Made by a program: the position numbers and the translations under genes
The notes under the pieces: model-generated
Database searches by the model: none
Told to the model about the DNA's origin: nothing
What the model saw: only the letters and a program-made list of their open reading frames with translations
In this document: one piece after another, positions 46,959-53,762 of the stretch
Numbering within the stretch: position 1 is the stretch's first letter
Layout of the letters: every line of letters starts with the position of its first letter
Source of the DNA: Flavobacteriales bacterium
Lineage (GTDB): Bacteria; Bacteroidota; Bacteroidia; Flavobacteriales; Flavobacteriaceae
Direction of reading: 5' to 3'
Assembly (NCBI GenBank): GCA_024643405.1
Contig: JAHENA010000009.1
Location: 1-53,762 of the forward strand
Length of the DNA stretch: 53,762 bases

Positions 46959-47457
46959 TTTATTATATACTAATGTCATGCGTTTTATTCTCTTGGCTGG
47001 GATACAAGTTTTAATACTTAATCATATAAACTTTCTAGGATATATAAACCCATATATTTATATCTTATTCATCATGTTGTTTCCTGTAAAAAACAACAGA
47101 ACTTTATTTATTTTTTTAAGCTTTTTATTAGGGCTAACACTTGATATATTTTCAGATTCAGGAGGTATTCATGCTGCTGCATGTGTAAGTATTGCTTATG
47201 TCAGGCCCATTATCCTAAAATTTTCTTTTGGAACCATTTATGAATATCAAACCATAAAATTTGATACCGTAGAATTCAGTTCAAAATTTATATATATCGT
47301 GATTATGACGATAATTCATCATTTAATATTGTTTTCATTAGAAATCTTTAACACAGCTAAAGTAATTTTAACATTAGAAAAAACGTTATTCTCCAGTATA
47401 TTTACTATAATACTATGTATAATGATAACCATTATTTTTAGTAGAAAAACTAAATGA
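46951..47457 (+). CDS. mreD: rod shape-determining protein MreD
   Basis: A 168-residue inner membrane protein with about five helices. The second to third helix region has LNHINFLGYINPYIYILFIM and the MreD-typical GLTLDIFSDSGGIHA. It overlaps mreC by 8 bases and mrdA by 4 bases (ATGA). It belongs to the elongasome membrane complex. Confidence 0.9.
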   Translation: MNSLLYTNVMRFILLAGIQVLILNHINFLGYINPYIYILFIMLFPVKNNRTLFIFLSFLLGLTLDIFSDSGGIHAAACVSIAYVRPIILKFSFGTIYEYQTIKFDTVEFSSKFIYIVIMTIIHHLILFSLEIFNTAKVILTLEKTLFSSIFTIILCIMITIIFSRKTK

Positions 47458-49382
47458 GAAAATTTTTACTCTTTCTATCAATTATTCTTGTAGGTTTTAT
47501 ATTTATTTTAAGGCTTTTTTATCTTCAGGTATATCAATCGCAAGACCATGATTTGTTTGAAGACAATGCCATAAGAAAAGTATATGATTACCCTAAGCGT
47601 GGTTTTGTTTATGATAGAAACGGTGAACTTTTAGTTGCCAATCAACCTTCTTATGATGTCATGTTTGTTCCAAGAGAAGTTAAACCCTTGGACACCCTTG
47701 AATTTTGCTCATTGTTAAATATAAACAAGGAACAATTTCTTGAAATCTATAACAAAGCTTATCATTATTCTCCTTGGCTTCCTTCTGTTTTTATACCTCA
47801 TCTTTCAAAAGAAGATTATGCCGTTTTACAGGAAAAAATGAGAAAATTTGAAGGTTTTTATATTCAAAAACGTTCATTAAGACTTTATCAAACAAGCATA
47901 GGAGCCAATGTTCTAGGAGATATAGGAGAGGTTAATAATGCCATCATTGAAAAGCAGCCCTATTATAAAATGGGAGATTTGATTGGAAAGCAAGGCGTTG
48001 AGGCTTCTTATGAAGATATTTTACGTGGTGTTAAAGGTATTAAGTTCATTCAAAAAGACCGATTTAACAGAGATCTTGGCCCGTATAAAAACGGTATTTA
48101 TGACACCTTACCGCAGCCCGGAAAAGACATTACCATTACTATTGATGCAAAATTACAAGAGTATGGTGAATTGCTTATGAAAAATAAACGCGGTGGTATT
48201 ATTGCTATTGAACCAAGTTCTGGTGAAATTTTAGCCATGATTTCGGCACCTAGTTATAACCCCAATTTATTAGTTGGTAGAAATAGGTCAAGAAACTATT
48301 CGAAAATGCACTATGATACTATTTCAAAACCCTTATATGATAGAAGTTTACTCGCTCAATATCCACCTGGCTCACCATTTAAAGTTCTTAATGCACTTAT
48401 AGGTTTACAAGAAAAAGTAGTCACTACAGATGACAGATTTGGATGTAGAATGGGGTATTATCTAGGAAGCAGACGATTAACTGGTTGCCATAGCCATTAT
48501 GCCCCTTTAAGCATGAATGATGGTATTGCACAATCTTGCAACTCTTATTTCGCAAACGTGTATAGACGGATTATAGATAAATATGATGATCCAGCCGAAG
48601 GGATGAATGTATGGAGTAACCATATAAAAAGTTTTGGATTAGGAAATTATCTGGGTTATGATTTAAAAATTGGTAGTAAAGGTAGAATTCCAGATGGCAA
48701 TTTTTATGATAAGTGGTATGGCAAAGGTCGCTGGGTTTCAACCTATAATATTTCAAATGCTATTGGGCAAGGTGAAGTTGAAGCAACACCAATTCAATTA
48801 GCAAACATGGCTGCAGCCATAGGAAACAGAGGATATTATTACACCCCTCATATCATTAAACAAATAGAAGGAGAAACTATAGATATAAATTATACTACCC
48901 CTAAACATACAACTATAGATAAGGAAAATTTTGAACCAGTAGTCCATGGTATGTTTGATGTATATAACAAAGGGACAGCGGCCAGCCTACAAGTTCCTGA
49001 CATAGAAATATGTGGTAAAACAGGTACCGCAGAAAATTTTATAAAGATAAATGGCGTTAAAACACAATTAACAGACCATTCTATTTTTGTTGCGTTTGCC
49101 CCAAAAGATAATCCAAAAATAGCCATCGCTATATTTGTAGAAAATGGTTATTGGGGAAGTCGTTTTGCAGGTAAAATTGCTAGTTTAATGATTGAAAAAT
49201 ATCTTAAAGGCTACATTACCAGAACCGATTTAGAAGATTGGATTCTAACGCATAGCTTAGAAGATGAATATGAAAAACCATATTCCGGGCATTCCTTTGG
49301 AATCAATAAAGAAAGTACTTTGCAAGTAATCCCTTTAGATGAATCTTTAAGATCAAAAAAGGAACCTAATATCAAAGAATAA
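47454..49382 (+). CDS. mrdA: penicillin-binding protein 2 (PBP2)
   Basis: A 642-residue class B transpeptidase that cross-links peptidoglycan during elongation. One N-terminal helix (FLLFLSIILVGFIFILRLFY) is followed by a pedestal domain with VYDYPKRGFVYDRNG. The transpeptidase domain carries the active Ser-x-x-Lys in YPPGSPFKVLNAL, the SxN motif in AQSCNSYFANV and KTGTAEN. Its partner RodA is encoded 4 bases downstream. A polar tail follows the catalytic domain (after about residue 590). Confidence 0.96.
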   Translation: MRKFLLFLSIILVGFIFILRLFYLQVYQSQDHDLFEDNAIRKVYDYPKRGFVYDRNGELLVANQPSYDVMFVPREVKPLDTLEFCSLLNINKEQFLEIYNKAYHYSPWLPSVFIPHLSKEDYAVLQEKMRKFEGFYIQKRSLRLYQTSIGANVLGDIGEVNNAIIEKQPYYKMGDLIGKQGVEASYEDILRGVKGIKFIQKDRFNRDLGPYKNGIYDTLPQPGKDITITIDAKLQEYGELLMKNKRGGIIAIEPSSGEILAMISAPSYNPNLLVGRNRSRNYSKMHYDTISKPLYDRSLLAQYPPGSPFKVLNALIGLQEKVVTTDDRFGCRMGYYLGSRRLTGCHSHYAPLSMNDGIAQSCNSYFANVYRRIIDKYDDPAEGMNVWSNHIKSFGLGNYLGYDLKIGSKGRIPDGNFYDKWYGKGRWVSTYNISNAIGQGEVEATPIQLANMAAAIGNRGYYYTPHIIKQIEGETIDINYTTPKHTTIDKENFEPVVHGMFDVYNKGTAASLQVPDIEICGKTGTAENFIKINGVKTQLTDHSIFVAFAPKDNPKIAIAIFVENGYWGSRFAGKIASLMIEKYLKGYITRTDLEDWILTHSLEDEYEKPYSGHSFGINKESTLQVIPLDESLRSKKEPNIKE

Positions 49383-49386
49383 ATTA

Positions 49387-50664
49387 ATGGTTAGAGAAAC
49401 CCACAGATATTTTAAATTTGATTGGATTACAATCATATTATTTCTTTTACTAGTAGGTTTTGGATGGTTAAATATATTATCGGCATCACATACAGGCGAG
49501 ACTATTGATTATTTAGATTTTAATGAACCTTATGGAAAGCAACTTATGTTTGTCTTCCTAACATTTGGCTTAATTATTTTAATATTATCCATAGATTCTA
49601 AGTTTTATGAACGATTTTCAAGCATTATTTATATCATATCAATGCTATCATTGGTTGGGCTCTTTGTATTTGGAAAAAATGTTAATGGTGCGACCTCTTG
49701 GTATGCCTTTGGAGGTATGACTTTACAACCAAGTGAATTTGCCAAAGCTGCTACTGCTCTAGCTGTTGCAAAATATGTAAGTGATTTAAACACTGATATT
49801 AAAAAGTTTAAAGATCAAATTCAAACGTTTATACTTGTTGTTATTCCGGCTATTTTAGTTTTACTACAAAATGATGCAGGAAGCACAATCGTCTATGCCG
49901 CATTCTTTTTTGTATTGTACAGAGAAGGATTACCTAAAATATATCTAGTTCTTGGTGTTGTAGTTGTGCTACTATCAGTGTTTTCATTAAAATTTGGAAC
50001 CATTATCACATCTGTCGTTGCCGGATTAGTCATTTTTATTAATCATTTTTTTACTAAAAAAAGACCCCATTTTTTTCAACCACTATTAATTCTAATGGCT
50101 TGTATTATTCTTTCTTCAGGTATAAAATTCTTTTATCAAAGTGCATTACAGCCACATCAGCAAGACCGCATTAGTTTATGGCTTAGACTTGAAAAAGACC
50201 CGGTAAAGCTGGAAAAAATGAAAAAGACTTTTGCCTATAATTTAAACGAATCTGAAAAGGCCATAAGTTCAGGTGGCGTTTCAGGAAAGGGATTTTTGCA
50301 AGGCACAAGAACCACAGGGAAATTTGTGCCTGAACAACACACAGATTATATATTCAGTACTGTTGGTGAAGAGTGGGGGTTTTTTGGAAGCGCCATGGTT
50401 GTCATAGTTTTTGTATTGCTTTTAATAAGAATTCTTCATTTAGCCGAATTACAAAAATCTCAATTCAGTAGGATGTATGGATATGCCGTTGCTTCCATAA
50501 TTTTTATGCACTTTATGATAAATATTGGGATGGTTATGGGCTTGATACCAACCATTGGGATTCCATTACCATTATTTAGTTATGGTGGTTCTGGGCTTTG
50601 GGGTTTTACCATTTTACTGTTTATTTTTATTAAATTAGATTCCAACAGAATTAATGAATGGTAA
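49387..50664 (+). CDS. rodA: peptidoglycan glycosyltransferase RodA
   Basis: A 425-residue SEDS-family protein with about ten membrane helices. Conserved segments are SWYAFGGMTLQPSEFAK, the catalytic-loop Asp in LLQNDAGSTIVYAAFF, EQHTDYIFSTVGEEWGFFGS, and the closing GIPLPLFSYGGSGLWGF. It polymerises lipid II into glycan strands with PBP2. The central region between the fifth and seventh helices is somewhat longer than in E. coli RodA (370 residues). Last core gene of the elongasome operon. Confidence 0.95.
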   Translation: MVRETHRYFKFDWITIILFLLLVGFGWLNILSASHTGETIDYLDFNEPYGKQLMFVFLTFGLIILILSIDSKFYERFSSIIYIISMLSLVGLFVFGKNVNGATSWYAFGGMTLQPSEFAKAATALAVAKYVSDLNTDIKKFKDQIQTFILVVIPAILVLLQNDAGSTIVYAAFFFVLYREGLPKIYLVLGVVVVLLSVFSLKFGTIITSVVAGLVIFINHFFTKKRPHFFQPLLILMACIILSSGIKFFYQSALQPHQQDRISLWLRLEKDPVKLEKMKKTFAYNLNESEKAISSGGVSGKGFLQGTRTTGKFVPEQHTDYIFSTVGEEWGFFGSAMVVIVFVLLLIRILHLAELQKSQFSRMYGYAVASIIFMHFMINIGMVMGLIPTIGIPLPLFSYGGSGLWGFTILLFIFIKLDSNRINEW

Positions 50665-50677
50665 CTAAACAAAATCT

Positions 50678-51325
50678 ATGAAAAAAATTGTTTTATATAC
50701 TTCTCTCATCATTCTATTTTCCAACTGTTCTAGCTTAAAAACGCTACAAGAAACAAGTGATGTCTCGGACTCCTTTTCAAAAGAAGATATCCAAATGATA
50801 ATGACTTCTGACAGTTTAATGCCTATGCGTGTTTATAAAATAACCAGTGAAAGTGATTCCATATTACTCAGAAAACAAAGCGGCTATATAAAGCCAGATC
50901 CAAATAACCCCATTCTTAAAAACTTTATTAAACGTCTTTATAGAACCGTTACAGATAGCATGTCACTAGGCGCCGGTATTGCGGCACCTCAAGTAGGAAT
51001 TTTAAAAAATATCGTTTGGGTGCAACGTTTTGATAAAGAGAACTTTCCTTTTGAAGTTTGTTTAAATCCAATGATTGTGCAATATTCAGAAAAAAAGCAA
51101 ACCAATAGAGAAGGTTGTTTATCAATCCCGAACAGAAGAGAAATATTAGATAATAGGGCTTATGCTATTTTAATTGAATATGATACTGAATATGGTGACC
51201 ATAAAATAGAAATGGTTGAAGGTTTTACTTCTGTAATATTTCAACACGAAATAGACCACCTCAATGGTATTTTATATTTAGATCATTTGAATAAAGAAAT
51301 AAAGGACGCTAATAAAACAGACTGA
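50678..51325 (+). CDS. peptide deformylase-fold lipoprotein
   Basis: A 215-residue protein with all three deformylase motifs intact: GAGIAAPQVG (98-107), EGCLS (145-149, metal-binding Cys147) and HEIDH (190-194, two metal His and catalytic Glu). It begins with a lipoprotein-type signal, MKKIVLYTSLIILFSNC, with Cys17 as the likely lipidated residue, then about 70 residues before the catalytic fold. Normal deformylases are cytoplasmic and remove formyl groups from nascent chains; this one would sit in the envelope. It starts 13 bases after rodA, so it is probably cotranscribed with cell-wall elongation genes. Its stop is one base from the stop of the convergent gldC. Confidence 0.85.
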   Translation: MKKIVLYTSLIILFSNCSSLKTLQETSDVSDSFSKEDIQMIMTSDSLMPMRVYKITSESDSILLRKQSGYIKPDPNNPILKNFIKRLYRTVTDSMSLGAGIAAPQVGILKNIVWVQRFDKENFPFEVCLNPMIVQYSEKKQTNREGCLSIPNRREILDNRAYAILIEYDTEYGDHKIEMVEGFTSVIFQHEIDHLNGILYLDHLNKEIKDANKTD

Positions 51326-51326
51326 A

Positions 51327-51662
51327 TTATTTTTTAATTTCTAGTTTTTCAGCAAAATAATCACAGAAATCTTTCATAGTGGCCGTCATTTTTTCGTCTT
51401 GAGTGGCCTTATTAAAAGTATTGCTCATGGCCACTAAGGTTTGATGAAAAAATACTTTCATCTCATCTACCGGCATGTCTTTAGTCCATAAATCAATACG
51501 CAATGTTTCTTGAGCCTTTGAATCCCAAACGGACAGCATCATAGCTTTTGCTTCTTCATGGGTTACGCCACCATCTTGTGCCGTCCAAAAAAGTTTCTCA
51601 GGAATACGATTGGCATCAAGTTCAACATTCAATTCAATTTTAGACTTTATTTTTTCAGACAT
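51327..51662 (-). CDS. gldC: gliding motility protein GldC
   Basis: A 111-residue soluble protein without signal peptide. It matches GldC in length and in segments such as DANRIPEKLFWTAQDGG, AKAMMLSVWDSK and LRIDLWTKDMPVDEMKVFFH. GldC is found with gldB in gliding flavobacteria and improves motility, with an undefined biochemical role. Its start overlaps the gldB stop by one base (TAATG). Confidence 0.95.
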   Translation of the reverse strand: MSEKIKSKIELNVELDANRIPEKLFWTAQDGGVTHEEAKAMMLSVWDSKAQETLRIDLWTKDMPVDEMKVFFHQTLVAMSNTFNKATQDEKMTATMKDFCDYFAEKLEIKK

Positions 51663-52624
51663 TACTTTCTAGGTTTAAACTTTGAATTATTAAAAATATC
51701 TTCAGGAGACGCTACCAGCATATCCTTTAATGTTACATCATTATTTTCCATATAAGCGCGTACTATTTGCCAGCCCATATATTGCCCTAATCTACCAGGT
51801 GATTGGCTGTCTATTTCCTCTAAATAAAATTTAGTAAAAGGTGCCGGATTAATAAATCTGCCTGGTAATTTAGAATCTGTACTAAACAATAATTCGCGTT
51901 CTACAAAATAACGCCAAATATAACTTTCATTTGCTCTGGCCCACTCTAACTGTACTTCTGTGTAACCTATGCGTTCTGCTTCCGTTTTAAAAGGAATCAC
52001 CTTATCTTCAAAATACAGCTGTTTTCCAAAATAAATCATTTCATCCAATAAGGTTTTATTCTGTCCTTGAAATATATATTTTTTGGCATATTCTGAGGCT
52101 AAATCAACTGCAATATGGTTTTTATTAAAATCTTGTCTGATATATTTTTGAATGCCTTGATAAAACTCATGATCACTTCCTAAATAAGTATCAATAGAGA
52201 TTAAAGTTATGGTATCGGTGACAATAATCCTGTTTCTATAATCTACAAAAGATGTTGTGGTAATTACTCTTGGCGATTTAAATTCAGGAAAATAAAATTT
52301 TATGTGCTGAAACAAAGACTTGATGTCACCCTCCTGCTCCGTCATATCAGGAAAAACTTTAGCAACTTCTTGCAGTAATTTAATTTGTAAAGTATCTCTA
52401 GTTTTTGCTAACCAAAAGGAATCTGAATACTTTTTTGAAAACATAAAAGGATAATTCGATTGCAGCTTTGATAAGTTGCCAGCATTTACTTGATCAAATA
52501 ATTGATCAAACCGTTCAATTTTAAGTTCCAATGGAATATTATTAATCTCTTGTTCCTGATTATCTTCATTTTTACATGAAAGAATTGTCATGAAAAGAAA
52601 TAGAAGAAATGCTGCTTTTTTCAT
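51662..52624 (-). CDS. gldB: gliding motility lipoprotein GldB
   Basis: A 320-residue lipoprotein with lipobox TILSC (Cys17). The body carries GldB family segments: LKIERFDQLFDQ, FPDMTEQEGDIKSLFQHIKF, ISIDTYLGSDHEFYQGIQ, PFKTEAERIGYTEVQLEWA and PGRLGQYMGWQIVRAYMENN. It is anchored in the envelope and is required for gliding and type IX secretion in Flavobacterium. It is the first gene of gldB-gldC and is divergent from nadE; candidate -7 elements for both lie in the gap. Confidence 0.95.
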   Translation of the reverse strand: MKKAAFLLFLFMTILSCKNEDNQEQEINNIPLELKIERFDQLFDQVNAGNLSKLQSNYPFMFSKKYSDSFWLAKTRDTLQIKLLQEVAKVFPDMTEQEGDIKSLFQHIKFYFPEFKSPRVITTTSFVDYRNRIIVTDTITLISIDTYLGSDHEFYQGIQKYIRQDFNKNHIAVDLASEYAKKYIFQGQNKTLLDEMIYFGKQLYFEDKVIPFKTEAERIGYTEVQLEWARANESYIWRYFVERELLFSTDSKLPGRFINPAPFTKFYLEEIDSQSPGRLGQYMGWQIVRAYMENNDVTLKDMLVASPEDIFNNSKFKPRK

Positions 52625-52669
52625 ATAAAACTTAAACGTCCTAAATTTTTATTAATTGAGTGATTCGCT

Positions 52670-52689
52670 TATTTTTGTTTACAAATGTA
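52670..52689. promoter_or_regulatory. candidate divergent -7 elements for nadE and gldB
   Basis: In the 92-base gap, TATTTTTG on the plus strand (52670-52677, toward nadE) and TACATTTG on the minus strand (52689-52682, toward gldB) both match TAnnTTTG. They are 4 bases apart and point in opposite directions. Neither has a TTG at normal spacing, so each call is tentative. Confidence 0.35.
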
Positions 52690-52716
52690 CTATTCTTTAA
52701 ATTAAATTCATTTAAA

Positions 52717-53505
52717 ATGCAAACAGAAAAAGTTGTTGATTACATTGTCAATTGGTTAAAAGATTATGCTATAAATTCCGGTATGAAAGGCTTCGTAATT
52801 GGAGTTTCTGGCGGTATCGATTCAGCCGTAACATCTGCACTTTGTGCAAAAACCGGCTTGCCTCTTCTTTGTTTAGAAATGCCCATTCATCAGGCAACTT
52901 CTCAAGTAAACAGAGCCCTTAACCATATTGATTGGTTAAAATCAAATTTTGACAGGGTTTACATGACCCAAGTAAATTTAACACCTGTTTTTGATAGTTT
53001 GATAGCGTCTTTACCTCCTGTTGCCAAAGAAGAAGATCGATTCATGTCTTTAGCAAATACAAGGGCGCGCCTGCGTATGACCACCTTGTATTATTTTGCT
53101 GCCATCAATAAATATTTGGTTGCAGGAACCGGAAACAAAGTTGAAGATTTTGGTGTTGGCTTTTACACCAAATATGGCGACGGCGGGGTTGATTTAAGCC
53201 CAATTGCCGATTTATTGAAAACAGAAGTTTACACTCTTGCTAAGTATTTAGGAATTAATAAAGATATTATTGAAGCAGCACCAACTGATGGCCTTTGGGG
53301 TGATGACCGAACGGATGAAGACCAAATTGGCGCATCGTACCCGGAACTTGAATGGGCCATGAAAATGGATTCAGCGGGCAGAAAGCCAGATGAATTTGAG
53401 GGCAGAGAACAAGAAGTATTTAAAATATATAAACGCTATAACAGCGCAAATAAACACAAAATGTTACCCATACCAATATGTGAAATTCCTAATGAATTAA
53501 AATGA
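52717..53505 (+). CDS. nadE: NAD+ synthase, ammonia-dependent
   Basis: I use the ATG at 52717 (MQTEKVVDYIVNWLKDYA); the longer frame adds residues unlike the family. The 262-residue protein is the short, ammonia-using form with no glutaminase domain. It has the ATP pyrophosphatase motif GVSGGIDSAVTSAL, NTRARLRMTTLYYFA, the substrate-binding GTGNKVEDFGVGFYTKYGDG and PTDGLWGDDRTDEDQIG. It converts nicotinic acid adenine dinucleotide to NAD+. It is divergent from gldB. Confidence 0.96.
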   Translation: MQTEKVVDYIVNWLKDYAINSGMKGFVIGVSGGIDSAVTSALCAKTGLPLLCLEMPIHQATSQVNRALNHIDWLKSNFDRVYMTQVNLTPVFDSLIASLPPVAKEEDRFMSLANTRARLRMTTLYYFAAINKYLVAGTGNKVEDFGVGFYTKYGDGGVDLSPIADLLKTEVYTLAKYLGINKDIIEAAPTDGLWGDDRTDEDQIGASYPELEWAMKMDSAGRKPDEFEGREQEVFKIYKRYNSANKHKMLPIPICEIPNELK

Positions 53506-53607
53506 AAATTATAAAATCTTTAAAATAATCATTACATTTACCGGTATATTCATTAATTTTTATTATGCACGTTTCCCTAAGAACTCATAATTATTAAATC
53601 AACCGAT

Positions 53608-53762
53608 ATGATTAAATTATTAATAGCAGATCATCATCCAATTATTAGAAAAGGATTAGAACTTCTTTTCTCAGCATCATCAAACATACAAATTGTAGCT
53701 AGTTTAGATGATGGAGAAGCCATCATTGATTTTGTTAAAAAAAATCCAGTTGATATTATTTT
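53608..53762 (+). CDS. LuxR/NarL-type response regulator, N-terminal part (cut by window edge)
   Basis: The frame from the ATG at 53608 is open to the window end. Its 51 residues begin MIKLLIADHHPIIRKGLELL, followed by QIVASLDDGEAIIDFVKKNP and VDII. This is the start of a receiver domain of the NarL/FixJ family (strand, loop with acidic pocket, helix, strand). The phosphorylated Asp would fall just past the edge. The usual DDHP is DHHP here, so one of the two acidic metal-binding residues is His. The DNA-binding part is outside the window. Confidence 0.8.
   Translation, partial: MIKLLIADHHPIIRKGLELLFSASSNIQIVASLDDGEAIIDFVKKNPVDII

Overview
The window is AT-rich DNA that reads as a chromosomal segment of a gliding-type member of the Flavobacteriaceae (Bacteroidetes). 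The reasons are a complete gldK-gldL-gldM-gldN cluster, a separate gldB-gldC pair, an XrtF-type exosortase with its partner, a DUF983 protein, and promoters of the TTG / TAnnTTTG type used by the Bacteroidetes housekeeping sigma factor. Nearly everything is ordinary protein-coding DNA with short gaps. I see no insertion sequence, prophage, CRISPR array or rRNA, and no gene-free stretch longer than about 220 bases.

Left part (1-9.1 kb, minus strand): initiator tRNA-fMet with a clear promoter, a small CPXCG zinc-ribbon protein, an exported plant-type LRR protein, a three-gene RND efflux operon (adaptor, pump, TolC) and an ABC-F ATPase. A DUF983 protein (plus) and an FAD oxidoreductase (minus) converge at 9.5 kb.

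Motility/secretion part (10.6-19.2 kb, minus strand): gldKLMN encodes the trans-envelope core and proton-driven motor of the type IX secretion/gliding machine. Upstream, across a terminator-like hairpin and a promoter-like site, is topA with an arginase-fold protein that has lost several metal ligands. gldB-gldC lie at 51.3-52.6 kb.

Plus-strand housekeeping block (20.2-26.8 kb): miaB, a sigma-54 activator with no sensor domain, an LptE-like lipoprotein, a TPR-like protein, secG, a terminator, then groES-groEL. Convergent to it are a PAP2 phosphatase and a DPP4-like peptidase.

Copper/silver efflux block (30.1-40.4 kb, minus strand): a Cys-rich HYC_CC_PP protein, a long CusA pump, an outer membrane factor, a CusB adaptor carrying metal-binding domains at both ends, a heavy-metal-associated lipoprotein and a Cu+ P-type ATPase. 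Together they would move copper from cytoplasm to periplasm and then out of the cell. No dedicated regulator is visible.

Right part: exosortase XrtF and its associated protein, a GAF-domain methionine-sulfoxide-reductase-like protein, a lone MacB-type permease, purH, and the elongasome operon mreB-mreC-mreD-mrdA-rodA followed by a peptide deformylase with a lipoprotein signal. Then come gldC-gldB, nadE and the start of a LuxR-type response regulator cut by the window edge.

Most worth a second look are the exported deformylase, the degenerate arginase beside the gliding genes, the XrtF pair without a visible substrate, and the accessory copper proteins.
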